A stretch of DNA of 64,000 bases from Bacteroidota bacterium (GCA_016714535.1 JADKDR010000013.1:1-64000), one strand, 5' to 3'; counted from the first letter of the stretch, positions 48,201 to 57,200 are shown. The notes: generated from the letters alone by a model not told the origin. Numbers and translations are program-made.

Positions 48201-51200
48201 ATGAATAAATATAAGGAATATAAGCAGCTTGATTTGGTCGCATTGGCTGCTGATGTATTGGCTAAGTGGGAAGTTGAAGACACCTTTGAGCAAAGCATTA
48301 AGGCTCGTGCTGGTGCCGAAGCTTTTACATTTTATGAAGGCCCGCCTTCGGCCAACGGTATGCCGGGCATACATCACGTTATGGGTAGGGCTATTAAAGA
48401 CATTTTTTGCCGATACAAAACGCAGAAAGGATTTATTGTTAATCGCAAAGGTGGATGGGATACCCATGGCTTACCAATAGAACTTGCCGTAGAAAAGTCG
48501 ATGGGCATTACCAAAGAGGATATTGGAAAAAAAATAAGTGTAGATGATTATAACCATGCTTGCCGCAAGGAGGTAATGAAATACAAAAATGTTTGGGATG
48601 ACCTTACTCGTAAAATGGGTTATTGGGTTGACCTGGATAATCCCTACATCACATTCGAGAATTATTATATTGAGAGTTGTTGGTATTTGCTAAGCCTGTT
48701 ATACAAGAAGGGATTACTTTACAAAGGATACACCATACAGCCTTACAGTCCAGCTGCTGGAACAGGATTGAGCACACACGAGCTAAATCAGCCGGGGACC
48801 TACAAGAATGTAAAAGACACTACGGTAGTGGCACAGTTTCGTTTACTGCAAAATGCCGAGAGTCAATCATTAATATCGAATGCCAGAAACTTATCACAGA
48901 ATGATACGGCCGAAATTTTTTTGTTAGCATGGACAACCACCCCGTGGACGCTGCCCAGCAACACCGCACTTGCTGTTGGCGATAAAATAAAGTATGATGT
49001 TATTTATACGTATAATACGTATACAAATTTACCCATCTTTGTTATATTGGCTTCGGCATTGGTTTCAAAATATTTTAATGAGCAAAATGAATTGTTAGAT
49101 TTTGCTGCATATAAAGCAACAGATAAGCAAATACCATATCGCAAACTAACAAGCATTGCAGGTGCTCAACTTGCAGGTATGCGTTATGAACAACTTTTGC
49201 CTTATGCCCAACCTGAAACAGGCGATGCATTTAAGATTATACCCGGAGATTTTGTAACTACCGAAGATGGAACAGGAATAGTTCATATAGCCCCCAGTTT
49301 TGGTGCCGATGATTTTCGAGTTGCTAAGCAACACGGTATTGGCAGTCTTACTTTAGTTGATAAGCAAGGAAAGTTTATAGATACCGTTACAGACTTTGCC
49401 GGCAGGTATGTAAAAAATTACAAAGACCAACCCGAAAGCGAGTATGTGTCGGTAGATGTAGATATAGCTGTAAAGCTTAAAACAAGCAACCGCGCATTTA
49501 AGATTGAAAAATATGAACATACCTATCCGCATTGTTGGCGAACCGATAAGCCTGTGCTTTACTATCCCCTCGATAGTTGGTTTATAAAAGCTTCGGCTTG
49601 TAAAGAGCGCATGGCGGAATTAAATAAAACCATTAACTGGAAGCCGGAACATACTGGTACAGGCCGCTTTGGCGAATGGCTCAATAATTTGCAAGACTGG
49701 AATCTTTCGCGCTCACGCTATTGGGGTGTTCCACTTCCGATATGGCGCACTGATGATGCCAACGAAGAAATTTGCATTGGCACCTTAGGAGAACTTCATA
49801 CTGAAATAAACAAATCGGTGGCGGCAGGTTTTATGAAATCGAATCCATTCCCTGAGCGTGTAACTGCCGATAATAAAGATGCGTTCGACTTGCATCGTCC
49901 ATACATTGATGATATAGTTTTGGTAGCTCCATCGGGTAAGCCGATGAAACGCGAATTGGATTTGATAGATGTATGGTTTGATAGTGGAGCTATGCCTTAT
50001 GCTCAGTTTCATTATCTGGGCGATGATTCCGCTTTGCCCTTTGCAAAAGGCAACGACTCAGCTCGCGCCTTTCCTGCCGATTTTATTGCCGAAGGTGTTG
50101 ACCAAACAAGAGGTTGGTTTTATACCCTGCATGCCATTGGTACCATGATATTCGATTCGGTAGCTTTTAAAAATGTAGTTTCAAACGGACTGGTGCTCGA
50201 CAAGAATGGAAATAAAATGAGCAAGCGCCTTGGCAATGCCGTTGATCCTTTTGAAACGCTTGCCAAATATGGGCCCGATGCTACCCGCTGGTACATGATT
50301 AGCAATGCCAACCCTTGGGAAAATCTGAAGTTTAATACCGATGGTATTGTTGAAATACAACGCAAGTTTTTTGGAACCTTACATAATACCTATTCGTTTT
50401 TTGCACTGTATGCCAATATCGATAATTTCACTTTTAAGGAAAAAGAAGTAGTCTTATCATCACGTCAGGAAATAGACCGTTGGATAATATCATTGCTCCA
50501 TAGTTTGATAATAGAAGTAGATGCTGCTTACAACGATTATGAGCCAACACGCGCAACACGTATCATACAGGATTTTGTATGCGATCATCTGAGCAACTGG
50601 TATGTGCGCTTGTGTCGCAGACGATTCTGGAAGGGCGAGTACTCGGAAGATAAAATTGCAGCCTACCAAACGCTTTACACCAGCCTCGAAACCGTTGCTA
50701 GGTTAATTGCTCCTGTATCTCCGTTTTATGCCGAAGTGTTATTCCAAAATTTGAATTCGGTAACGGGTATAGATCAACATCAGTCGGTGCACATCGCTTA
50801 TTTCCCGAAGGGAAATAAGACCAATATAGACAAGGACCTGGAGCTCAGGATGCAGATGGCGCAGGATATAAGTTCGCTTGTTTTGTCGCTACGCAAAAAA
50901 GTAAATATCAGAGTACGTCAACCGCTACAAAAAATTTTGCTCCCGGTGGGTGATCAAAAAGTGCAAGAGCAGGTAGAATTAATCAAGAATCTTGTGCTTA
51001 GCGAAGTAAATGTAAAGCAATTGGAATACCTTAGCGATACATCTGGTATATTAAAGAAAAAGGCCAAGGCAAATTTTAAGGTATTGGGAAAAAAAGCCGG
51101 TGGAGCCATGAAAGATTTGTCAGCAATGATACTGGAAATGGATGCAGAGCAAATAATGGTGTTTGAAAAGAATGGCAAACAAACATTTACTGTAAATAAT

Positions 51201-51584
51201 CAGGTTTTTGAGTTAAGCACCGAAGATATCGAGGTGCTTTCAGAGGATATTCCGGGATGGCAGGTTGCAACAGACGGGCGCTTAACAGTGGCATTGGATA
51301 TTTCAATTACCGAAGAATTGCAGAATGAAGGCATCGCCCGTGAACTAGTAAACCGCTTGCAGAATATACGCAAGGAGAGCGATTTTGATGTTACAGACAA
51401 AATTATAGTAGGTATAAATGCAAACGATATAGTTAAAAGGGCTATCGAAATGAATAAAGTATATATTTGCAGCGAAATTTTAGCAGCCTCATTAGAGTTT
51501 TTACCGGTTGAATCGCTTGAAAGCGCTGTCAGCATTGAGCTTGACGAGAATACAACAGCGGCCGTATCAGTAACTAAGGCATGA
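48201..51584 (+). CDS. ileS: Isoleucyl-tRNA synthetase
   Basis: 1,127 aa class Ia synthetase. HIGH-type motif GIHHVMGR near residue 55-62 after FYEGPPSANG. The editing (CP1) domain includes AWTTTPWTLPSNTALAVG and GTGIVHIAPSFGADD. KMSKR lies in DKNGNKMSKRLGNAVDPF. Anticodon-binding domain around 800-900 and a long C-terminal extension typical of the type II (eukaryote-like) IleRS found in Bacteroidota, which is linked in the literature to mupirocin tolerance. Intact over 3.4 kb with no lesion. Confidence 0.97.
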   Translation: MNKYKEYKQLDLVALAADVLAKWEVEDTFEQSIKARAGAEAFTFYEGPPSANGMPGIHHVMGRAIKDIFCRYKTQKGFIVNRKGGWDTHGLPIELAVEKSMGITKEDIGKKISVDDYNHACRKEVMKYKNVWDDLTRKMGYWVDLDNPYITFENYYIESCWYLLSLLYKKGLLYKGYTIQPYSPAAGTGLSTHELNQPGTYKNVKDTTVVAQFRLLQNAESQSLISNARNLSQNDTAEIFLLAWTTTPWTLPSNTALAVGDKIKYDVIYTYNTYTNLPIFVILASALVSKYFNEQNELLDFAAYKATDKQIPYRKLTSIAGAQLAGMRYEQLLPYAQPETGDAFKIIPGDFVTTEDGTGIVHIAPSFGADDFRVAKQHGIGSLTLVDKQGKFIDTVTDFAGRYVKNYKDQPESEYVSVDVDIAVKLKTSNRAFKIEKYEHTYPHCWRTDKPVLYYPLDSWFIKASACKERMAELNKTINWKPEHTGTGRFGEWLNNLQDWNLSRSRYWGVPLPIWRTDDANEEICIGTLGELHTEINKSVAAGFMKSNPFPERVTADNKDAFDLHRPYIDDIVLVAPSGKPMKRELDLIDVWFDSGAMPYAQFHYLGDDSALPFAKGNDSARAFPADFIAEGVDQTRGWFYTLHAIGTMIFDSVAFKNVVSNGLVLDKNGNKMSKRLGNAVDPFETLAKYGPDATRWYMISNANPWENLKFNTDGIVEIQRKFFGTLHNTYSFFALYANIDNFTFKEKEVVLSSRQEIDRWIISLLHSLIIEVDAAYNDYEPTRATRIIQDFVCDHLSNWYVRLCRRRFWKGEYSEDKIAAYQTLYTSLETVARLIAPVSPFYAEVLFQNLNSVTGIDQHQSVHIAYFPKGNKTNIDKDLELRMQMAQDISSLVLSLRKKVNIRVRQPLQKILLPVGDQKVQEQVELIKNLVLSEVNVKQLEYLSDTSGILKKKAKANFKVLGKKAGGAMKDLSAMILEMDAEQIMVFEKNGKQTFTVNNQVFELSTEDIEVLSEDIPGWQVATDGRLTVALDISITEELQNEGIARELVNRLQNIRKESDFDVTDKIIVGINANDIVKRAIEMNKVYICSEILAASLEFLPVESLESAVSIELDENTTAAVSVTKA

Positions 51585-51633
51585 TTAAGATTAATTTAAT
51601 TAAGTTAAAAAATTAAAGAAAGGACTAAAGAAA

Positions 51634-52650
51634 ATGGCTACAAAAGCAAAGAGTAAGAAAATAGGTAAGCCTGTAACAAAGAAGGCAACTAAACCAGCAG
51701 CTAAGCCTGCTGCAAAAAAGGCGGCTAAGCCGGTAGCAAAAAAAGTGAGCAAACCAGTAGCAAAAAAGGCTGCAAAGCCTATAGCTAAAAAGGTTGCTAA
51801 ACCGGCACCTAAAAAGGCAGCTGCAAAACCAGCCCAAAAACCGATAGGAGCAAGGGCTGTTGTTAATATGCCAGTAAAGGCACAACCCCCAAAGCCAGGC
51901 GCAAAGAAAGATGTGAAGCAGGAGTCGAAACCTGCAGCAAAAAAGGAAGCCAAGCCTGCCCCTGCTAAACCAGCATCAAGTGCTGCCCCTGCCAAGCCAG
52001 CATCAAGTGCAGCTCCAGCTAAACCAGCAGCAAGTGCAGCTCCAGCTAAACCAGCAACAAGTGCAGCTCCAGCAAGACATGGAATGAAGCCGATGGGCAA
52101 ACCCAGGTCGAGGCCTTCGCGTGCAAAAAACGCTGGAGAACCTGCGCCACCGAAAATTGCCCTACGCGACAAACCCGTCAACCCGGCATTGTTGAATCCT
52201 ATAATTATTCCAATAAAGGAGGGTCCTAAACCTGCTCCAACTCCAGTGCAATATAATGCAGACGGCAGCGAAAAAAAACGCTACAGTGATGCCGAGTTGG
52301 CTGAGTTTAAGGAATTGATAACAAAGAAAGTTAGCGATGCCCGCGAGGAGTATACTTTGTTGCAAGAGCAAATAAATCATGCGAATGAGCATGGTACGGA
52401 TGACACTGCAAGCACTTTTAAAATGCTTGAAGATGGAAGCGATACACTTGCCAAGGAAGAAGCAGTTCAATTAGCTGCCCGTCAGCGTAAATTTATTGAA
52501 CAACTTGAAAATGCATTAATCCGTATTGAAAACAAATCGTATGGTGTGTGCCGCGTTACCGGAAAACTTATTCCTAAAGAGCGATTGCGCGCTGTACCTC
52601 ATACTACCCAAAGTATGGAAGCCAAGCTGCAACAGTATAAAGATAATTAA
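51634..52650 (+). CDS. Histone H1-like / TraR-DksA family fusion protein
   Basis: 338 aa. Residues 1-150 are almost only Lys, Ala and Pro (KPAAKPAAKKAAKPVAKK type), like bacterial H1-like nucleoid proteins, and include four 9-residue APAKPASSA-type repeats. A Pro-rich linker follows. Residues about 213-338 are a DksA/TraR-type coiled coil and finger (YSDAELAEFKELITKK ... IENKSYGVCRVTGKLIPKERLRAVPHT). Only one Cys remains at the zinc-finger position, so C4 zinc binding is lost, as is common in Bacteroidota members. It might bind RNA polymerase through the DksA part and nucleic acid through the tail; this is inference. Lies 49 bp after ileS. Confidence 0.88.
   Translation: MATKAKSKKIGKPVTKKATKPAAKPAAKKAAKPVAKKVSKPVAKKAAKPIAKKVAKPAPKKAAAKPAQKPIGARAVVNMPVKAQPPKPGAKKDVKQESKPAAKKEAKPAPAKPASSAAPAKPASSAAPAKPAASAAPAKPATSAAPARHGMKPMGKPRSRPSRAKNAGEPAPPKIALRDKPVNPALLNPIIIPIKEGPKPAPTPVQYNADGSEKKRYSDAELAEFKELITKKVSDAREEYTLLQEQINHANEHGTDDTASTFKMLEDGSDTLAKEEAVQLAARQRKFIEQLENALIRIENKSYGVCRVTGKLIPKERLRAVPHTTQSMEAKLQQYKDN
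51961..52068 (+). repeat. 27-bp tandem repeat x4 inside the DksA-like gene
   Basis: Four consecutive 27-bp units starting at 51961, 51988, 52015 and 52042 encode nine residues each (PAKPASSAA type). The last two differ by one base. Expansion or contraction keeps the reading frame. Confidence 0.9.
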
Positions 52651-52674
52651 GCCAAAAGGCACTTCTAAAGGTTG

Positions 52675-52720
52675 ACGGCAAGGGTGAAATAATATCTCAT
52701 CTTTGCCGTTTATTTTTTGG
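52675..52720 (+). terminator. Terminator of the DksA-like gene
   Basis: ACGGCAA at 52675-52681 pairs with TTGCCGT at 52703-52709, extended inside by TGA/TCA pairing, then TTATTTTTT. 25 bp after the stop codon. Confidence 0.75.
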
Positions 52721-52767
52721 CAAATAATAAGTTTGGCAAAGCCTAAAATAAAATATTTAAATAAATA

Positions 52768-52875
52768 ATGTCCTTTACGATATTGATTTTGATTATTGCA
52801 CTTTTAATTTTTGCTCCATTGGTAATCTATTTAGCAAGGAAAAAAACAAAAGGGCATGATGATGAACTCAAATAA
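52768..52875 (+). CDS. Small single-pass membrane protein, 35 aa
   Basis: ATG at 52768, stop TAA at 52875. Residues 3-22 are a continuous hydrophobic helix (FTILILIIALLIFAPLVIY), followed by a basic patch (ARKKTKG) and an acidic end (HDDELK). Positive residues after the helix suggest the C-terminus faces the cytoplasm. It lies between a terminator and lspA, 18 bp upstream of lspA, so it could be co-transcribed. No family recognised. Coding status is likely but unproven. Confidence 0.5.
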   Translation: MSFTILILIIALLIFAPLVIYLARKKTKGHDDELK

Positions 52876-52893
52876 TAAATAAACTATAATTCG

Positions 52894-53544
52894 TTGAAAA
52901 AGTCGTTACTCATTGTATTCGTAATATTACTAATTGATCAATTCGCAAAAGTATACATCAAAACCAATTTTATTCTGGGCGAGAATCATGAGGTAACCAA
53001 TTGGTTTTTTATTCATTTTGTTGAAAATAATGGAATGGCCTTTGGGCTTGAGTTTGAAGGACAACTGGGAAAGTTTGCTTTAAGTTTTTTCCGGATCGTA
53101 TTTGTTAGCGCTATGGGATATTATTTGTTTCGCAAAGTGATTCCTACAGGCAACAATTATTTTATTATAACACTTTCAATGGTTTTTGCCGGTGCCCTTG
53201 GAAATATAATTGACAGCGTTTTTTACGGTGTTTTGTTTTCAGCAAGCGACTATCAGGTAGCACAGTTTTTACCGCCCGATGGTGGTTACGCTTCGGTTTT
53301 GCATGGAAAGGTGGTTGATATGTTTTATTTTCCGCTAGTTTCGGCTGTGCTCCCTTCATGGTTCCCAGTTTGGGGTGGTGAACATTTTGAGTTTTTTCGA
53401 CCTGTTTTTAATGTGGCAGATAGTGCAATCAGTGTAGGTATAGCCATCATGATTATTTTTCAGAAAAAAGTGTTTCACGAAGAACATCCACATTCCGATT
53501 CAACAATAGAAGAAAATTCAAAAACAACAGAGGCTATAAGTTAA
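52894..53544 (+). CDS. lspA: Lipoprotein signal peptidase (signal peptidase II)
   Basis: 216 aa inner-membrane aspartyl protease that cleaves prolipoproteins before the lipid-modified Cys. It serves the lipobox proteins seen here (A2M, XylF-like, DUF4197). Four hydrophobic segments. Motifs: LLIDQFAKVYI, ENNGMAFGL, GALGNIIDS with catalytic Asp107, and FNVADSAISVG with Asp176. The gap between the two Asp is long, as in other Bacteroidota LspA. The frame starts with TTG at 52894 (LKKSLLIVFVILLIDQ); no ATG precedes it in frame. The stop overlaps the next start by one base. Confidence 0.94.
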   Translation: MKKSLLIVFVILLIDQFAKVYIKTNFILGENHEVTNWFFIHFVENNGMAFGLEFEGQLGKFALSFFRIVFVSAMGYYLFRKVIPTGNNYFIITLSMVFAGALGNIIDSVFYGVLFSASDYQVAQFLPPDGGYASVLHGKVVDMFYFPLVSAVLPSWFPVWGGEHFEFFRPVFNVADSAISVGIAIMIIFQKKVFHEEHPHSDSTIEENSKTTEAIS

Positions 53545-54281
53545 TGAAGCAACTCTTTTTCGCCCTGCTGATAGCATTCGCCTTGCTGTGTAACCAAAAA
53601 CTGGTTGCCCAGTGGGCAAACGATTCTTTGCGAAGTGTCCAATTAACCGGTACCGTTATAGATGCAGAAACAAAAATGCCTATCAATAACCTGATGCTGA
53701 TAAACCTGCGAACACGTCAAGGAATATTTTCGGGTGCTACCGGAGGTTTCTCTTTCAAGATGCTACACAGCGATACCTTACTTATCAGTGCTCCCGGCTA
53801 TACCAACCAGAAAATATGTTTGGTTACTGAGGACTATCAACCAGTGATAAAAAAGCAAATTGCCCTAACCATTTTGAAAGTGCAATTGAAAGAAGTAACT
53901 GTATTTGCGCCACGCGACCTTGAAGAAATTCAAAAAGATATAGAGAAACTAGGATACCAAAAGAAGGACTATGTTATAGATGGTGCCGATGCCATGCAAA
54001 GTCCTATAACCTTTTTGTATCAGCAGTTTAGCAAGCGCGAGCGAGCCAAGCGCGAGATAGCTGAAAGGCGAAATGATGATAGAAGAAGAGAATTGCTGCG
54101 CGAGCTTTTAGCCAAGTATGTTGCTAACCAAATAATCGACCTCGATAATGATAAGTTTGACAATTTTATCGATTTCTGCAATGTCAATGACCAATTTCTT
54201 AAAAGTGCTTCGCAGTATGAGTTTATTATGTTTGTAAAAAAGAAATTTGAGTTTTACGAAATGATAAAAAGGTATAGATAG
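53544..54281 (+). CDS. Secreted CarboxypepD_reg-like domain protein
   Basis: 245 aa. Signal peptide at 1-23 (ends KLVAQ). Residues 30-115 resemble a carboxypeptidase regulatory-like beta-sandwich (VQLTGTVIDAETKMPINNLMLIN ... LISAPGYTNQK). The second half is charged and helical, including a RERAKREIAERRNDDRRRELLREL stretch, written here as RERAKREI and RRRELLREL. Similar proteins occur widely in Bacteroidota without known function. The start overlaps the lspA stop (TAATG), implying coupled translation. Confidence 0.75.
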   Translation: MKQLFFALLIAFALLCNQKLVAQWANDSLRSVQLTGTVIDAETKMPINNLMLINLRTRQGIFSGATGGFSFKMLHSDTLLISAPGYTNQKICLVTEDYQPVIKKQIALTILKVQLKEVTVFAPRDLEEIQKDIEKLGYQKKDYVIDGADAMQSPITFLYQQFSKRERAKREIAERRNDDRRRELLRELLAKYVANQIIDLDNDKFDNFIDFCNVNDQFLKSASQYEFIMFVKKKFEFYEMIKRYR

Positions 54282-54376
54282 CAAATTTTTTTGCTGATTA
54301 TGATTTGACTGTCAGAGCGCTTTTTTTAACCATTTTTAGGACCGATAAATCTTGAACAGGCTCTTAAAAAATCTCT

Positions 54377-54408
54377 TTGTCAACTAAATTTTTTTATTAC
54401 TATATTTG
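54377..54408 (+). promoter_or_regulatory. Bacteroidota-type promoter of clpS-lpxD
   Basis: TTG at 54377-54379 and -7 element TATATTTG at 54401-54408 (TAnnTTTG), 21 bp apart. The clpS ATG is 26 bp downstream. A close match to the phylum's consensus. Confidence 0.62.
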
Positions 54409-54433
54409 CACCTCCTAAATTTTTTATCTGCAA

Positions 54434-54724
54434 ATGAATAAAGTTGATTTTTCTTATCAATACGACACCGAAGAAGATGTGATGGTGCTTGAAGAAAAAA
54501 AACCATCTCATAAAATAGTTTTATTCAATGATGATGTAAATACCTTTGATTGGGTAATTACAAGTTTGGTTCAAATTTGCAATCATGATGAAACCCAAGC
54601 TGAACAATGTGCACATATTGTACATTTTAATGGCAAATGTATAGTGAAAGAAGGCGACTTTCGAAAGTTGGAACCTATGTGTACTGCACTTTTAGAAAGG
54701 GGACTTTCGGCAACTATCGATTAA
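54434..54724 (+). CDS. clpS: ATP-dependent Clp protease adaptor ClpS
   Basis: 96 aa. Delivers N-degron substrates to ClpAP or ClpCP. Core motifs: HKIVLFNDDVNTFDWVI (N-end-rule pocket with the NDD segment), HDETQAEQCAHIVHFNGKC and a C-terminal LLERGLSATID. The acidic N-terminal extension is disordered, as expected. Length is normal. Three bases separate its stop from the lpxD start, so the two are co-transcribed. Confidence 0.93.
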   Translation: MNKVDFSYQYDTEEDVMVLEEKKPSHKIVLFNDDVNTFDWVITSLVQICNHDETQAEQCAHIVHFNGKCIVKEGDFRKLEPMCTALLERGLSATID

Positions 54725-54727
54725 TAC

Positions 54728-55651
54728 ATGAGATTAAATCCGGTTCTTACTGTAGCTCAATTGGCTCAAATGCTGCAATGCCCCTATGCGGGTAATGCAA
54801 ATCAGGAAGTATGTGGAATAAACGAGATTCATAGGGTAGTACCGGGAGATGTAACTTTTGTTGATCATCCCAAGTATTATGCAAAAGCAATAAACTCAGC
54901 TGCCACTACCATTATAATAAATAAGGAGATTGAAGTGCCTGATGGTAAGTCCATCTTAATTCATCTGGACCCGTTTGCTGCCTATAATTTTTTAGTTGCT
55001 AGGTTTTTTCCAGCTATACACTCAACAGCCATGGTTGACCCTTCGGCCAAAATAGGAAGCAACTGCGTTATTCACCCCAACGTATCAATTGGTGCCAATG
55101 CAATCATTGGCGACAACACCGTATTACATAGTGGCGTTGTTGTATATCACAATTGCCGCATTGGTAATAACTGCATCATTCATGCAAATACGGTTATAGG
55201 TGCCGATGCTTTTTATTACAAAAAGCGAGAAGTTGGTTATGATAAAATGTTGAGTGGAGGAGATGTTTGTATAATGGATAACGTAGAGATTGGCGCCTTG
55301 TGCACCATTGACAGGGGAGTAAGTGCTACTACCTATATTGGCACCGGTACAAAGTTCGACAATCATGTGCATATAGGGCACGATAGTATATTGGGTAGGA
55401 ATGTATTAATAGCTGCTTTTGGGGCAATAGCAGGAGTAACAACCATAGAAGATGAAGTAATTATCTGGGGTCAGGCAGGCATCAACAAGGATTTGACCAT
55501 AGGCAAGGGCACGGTTGTGTTAGCTCAATCGGGTGTTGGTACTGATACAGCACCGGGCGAAGTAGTTTTTGGAAGCCCCGCAATAAACGCTCGCGAAAAA
55601 ATGAAAGAAGTTGCGCTCTTAAAGCAACTTGTTAAGCAGCGAAATTCCTGA
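54728..55651 (+). CDS. lpxD: LpxD-like UDP-3-O-acylglucosamine N-acyltransferase
   Basis: 307 aa. Third step of lipid A synthesis: adds the N-linked acyl chain to UDP-3-O-acyl-GlcN. An N-terminal uridine-binding domain (about 1-98) precedes a left-handed beta-helix with hexapeptide repeats (IGSNCVIHPNVSIGANAIIGD ...), written here as IGSNCVIHPN and VSIGANAIIGD. The catalytic His lies in DNHVHIGHDSILG. It is somewhat shorter than classical LpxD (about 340 aa) and may be the short Bacteroidota variant. Ends before a bidirectional terminator. Confidence 0.88.
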   Translation: MRLNPVLTVAQLAQMLQCPYAGNANQEVCGINEIHRVVPGDVTFVDHPKYYAKAINSAATTIIINKEIEVPDGKSILIHLDPFAAYNFLVARFFPAIHSTAMVDPSAKIGSNCVIHPNVSIGANAIIGDNTVLHSGVVVYHNCRIGNNCIIHANTVIGADAFYYKKREVGYDKMLSGGDVCIMDNVEIGALCTIDRGVSATTYIGTGTKFDNHVHIGHDSILGRNVLIAAFGAIAGVTTIEDEVIIWGQAGINKDLTIGKGTVVLAQSGVGTDTAPGEVVFGSPAINAREKMKEVALLKQLVKQRNS

Positions 55652-55676
55652 TTTAAACAAGCAGCATAGTAAAAAT

Positions 55677-55708
55677 AAAAAAGCGAACTCTTTTAGTTCG
55701 CTTTTTTT
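55677..55708. terminator. Bidirectional terminator between lpxD and tRNA-Arg
   Basis: AAAAAAGCGAACT (55677-55689), a 5-nt loop, then AGTTCGCTTTTTT (55695-55707). T-runs occur on both strands, so it can end the rightward lpxD transcript and the leftward tRNA transcript. Confidence 0.88.
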
Positions 55709-55709
55709 G

Positions 55710-55783
55710 TGGTCACGCAGGGATTCAAACCCCGAACCTCCTGATCCGTAGTCAGGTGCTCTATTCAGTTAAGCTACGCGACC
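55710..55783 (-). tRNA. tRNA-Arg (anticodon ACG)
   Basis: Minus strand, 74 nt including the discriminator A. Acceptor arms GGTCGCG/CGTGACC, D arm around GTAGCTTAACTGAATAGAGC, anticodon stem CCTGA/TCAGG with loop CTACGGA (anticodon ACG, read as ICG, decodes CGU/CGC/CGA), T arm with GGTTTGAATCC. CCA is not encoded, so it depends on the CCA-adding enzyme. Confidence 0.93.
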
Positions 55784-55928
55784 TATTGAATATTCTGATT
55801 TTGGAGGCGCGAAGGTAAATCTTTTATTTTTTCAAGCAAATATTTTTTGGAAAGATATTTAGAAGCAACCGCTAATACGGCCGCTATCCTTTGAGTTTGT
55901 TTTTAGTTTATTTTTAAATTTTATAAGG

Positions 55929-56678
55929 TTAATCAAAAACAAATTCAATTTCTTTAGGTTGAAAAAAGCTGATTTGACTGTGCATATCATCATCATCCAC
56001 AGAAACAATCAGACCGCCTGTCTCACTTATGTCTATAATTTTTCCGTTAAATATCATTTTGTTTTTTCGAAAAGGAATCAAGGTTTGAAAACCATATAAT
56101 TTAGCGAGATACTCTTTCCGAAGATTTTCAAAGTCACCCTCATCTAACAAGCCCAAATACTTTTTAATACTTTGCAAAAGCTTATAAGCAATTTCTTTTA
56201 TGTCATAATTACTTCCGCCAATGGTATGCATCGAAGCAGCCGGAATATTGTAGGTGCTAAAATGATGTTGGTTTACATTAAGTCCAACACCCACAATGCA
56301 ATCCTGTACAAGTGTGCCACGAATAGAATTTTCGATTAAAATACCCGCTATTTTCGAACCGTCAACCAAAATATCGTTCGGCCATTTTATAACAGATTTG
56401 GTATTCAGGTGGTTGTCTAACAGGGCGCACACTGCCAGCGAAGAAGCCATGTAAAGCGAGTAGAGGTTAGTTGTGTGAAGTTGATTGGGTTTAAAAATAG
56501 TTGACATAAGCAAGTTTTCGCCATCGTTACTTTCCCATTTATTTTGCTGTTGCCCGCGGCCCGCAATTTGATAGCGCGCCACAATCGTTGTGAAACTTTT
56601 AGGGTTAGCAGCTAACAAATTGGCAGCATATATGTTGGTACTGTCAACAATGTCAAGAAAATAGAATTGGTCCTGCAT
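55929..56678 (-). CDS. birA: Biotin--[acetyl-CoA-carboxylase] ligase
   Basis: 249 aa from the ATG at 56678 (MQDQFYFLDIVDSTN). The frame is open to 56723, but that extra N-terminus does not resemble the family, so the shorter start is chosen. Attaches biotin to the carboxyl-carrier protein. Motifs: DSTN, GRGQQQNKW (biotinyl-AMP loop), KWPNDILVDGSKIAGILIE and GVGLNVNQ. There is no N-terminal DNA-binding domain, so it is catalytic only. Divergent from rsfS. Confidence 0.92.
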   Translation of the reverse strand: MQDQFYFLDIVDSTNIYAANLLAANPKSFTTIVARYQIAGRGQQQNKWESNDGENLLMSTIFKPNQLHTTNLYSLYMASSLAVCALLDNHLNTKSVIKWPNDILVDGSKIAGILIENSIRGTLVQDCIVGVGLNVNQHHFSTYNIPAASMHTIGGSNYDIKEIAYKLLQSIKKYLGLLDEGDFENLRKEYLAKLYGFQTLIPFRKNKMIFNGKIIDISETGGLIVSVDDDDMHSQISFFQPKEIEFVFD

Positions 56679-56747
56679 GCAATAATGTATAGTAATAGTT
56701 TCAACAAATAAGTAACTTCGCAACCATTATTTTCGAAATACGTTTTA

Positions 56748-57200
56748 ATGACAAAAGAAATAAAAAATAAACAAACCAAAGAAGTAAAAACTAAAAAGAC
56801 AGCTGCACCAGCGAAGGCAGTTGTAAAAAAGGCGGCTAAGCCCAAAAAGAAGGAAGTTGAATTAAGCTTGCTTGACGCCATTGTTGCCGGAATGCAAGAG
56901 AAAAAAGCGCATCAGATAACCGTAATGGATATGCGGGCACTGAGTGGTAGTATGTGCGATTACTTTGTTGTATGCCATGGTACTAGCACCACACAAGCCG
57001 AAGCAATAGCCCGTTCCGTTGAGGAAGTCGTTTATAAACTTCTGAAAATTGATCCATCGCATGTTGAAGGTGTGGCTAATGCCGAATGGATACTCCTCGA
57101 TTACTTTGACATAATTGCCCATGTTTTTGTAGAAGAGAAGCGTGCATTTTATGGCCTCGAAAGGCTCTGGGGCGATGCAGAAATAAAACAAATAGCATAG
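56748..57200 (+). CDS. rsfS: Ribosome silencing factor RsfS with basic N-terminal tail
   Basis: 150 aa. Binds ribosomal protein L14 (uL14) and blocks subunit joining during starvation. The RsfS/Iojap core (about 38-150) has LDAIVAGMQEKKAHQITVMDM, CDYFVVCHGTSTTQAEAIA, EWILLDYFDIIAHVF and the terminal FYGLERLWGDA. The first 36 residues are a Lys/Ala/Pro-rich tail (KKTAAPAKAVVKKAAKPKKK), unlike the usual short start and similar to the tail on the DksA-like protein. First gene of the rsfS-ftsH-LUD cluster conserved in the phylum. Confidence 0.93.
   Translation: MTKEIKNKQTKEVKTKKTAAPAKAVVKKAAKPKKKEVELSLLDAIVAGMQEKKAHQITVMDMRALSGSMCDYFVVCHGTSTTQAEAIARSVEEVVYKLLKIDPSHVEGVANAEWILLDYFDIIAHVFVEEKRAFYGLERLWGDAEIKQIA

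Noticed and set aside
51600..52181. 193-aa minus-strand frame rich in Ala, Gly and Leu
   Set aside because: Antisense of the Lys/Ala/Pro-rich DksA-like gene; low-complexity composition is forced by the opposite strand and no family features are visible.
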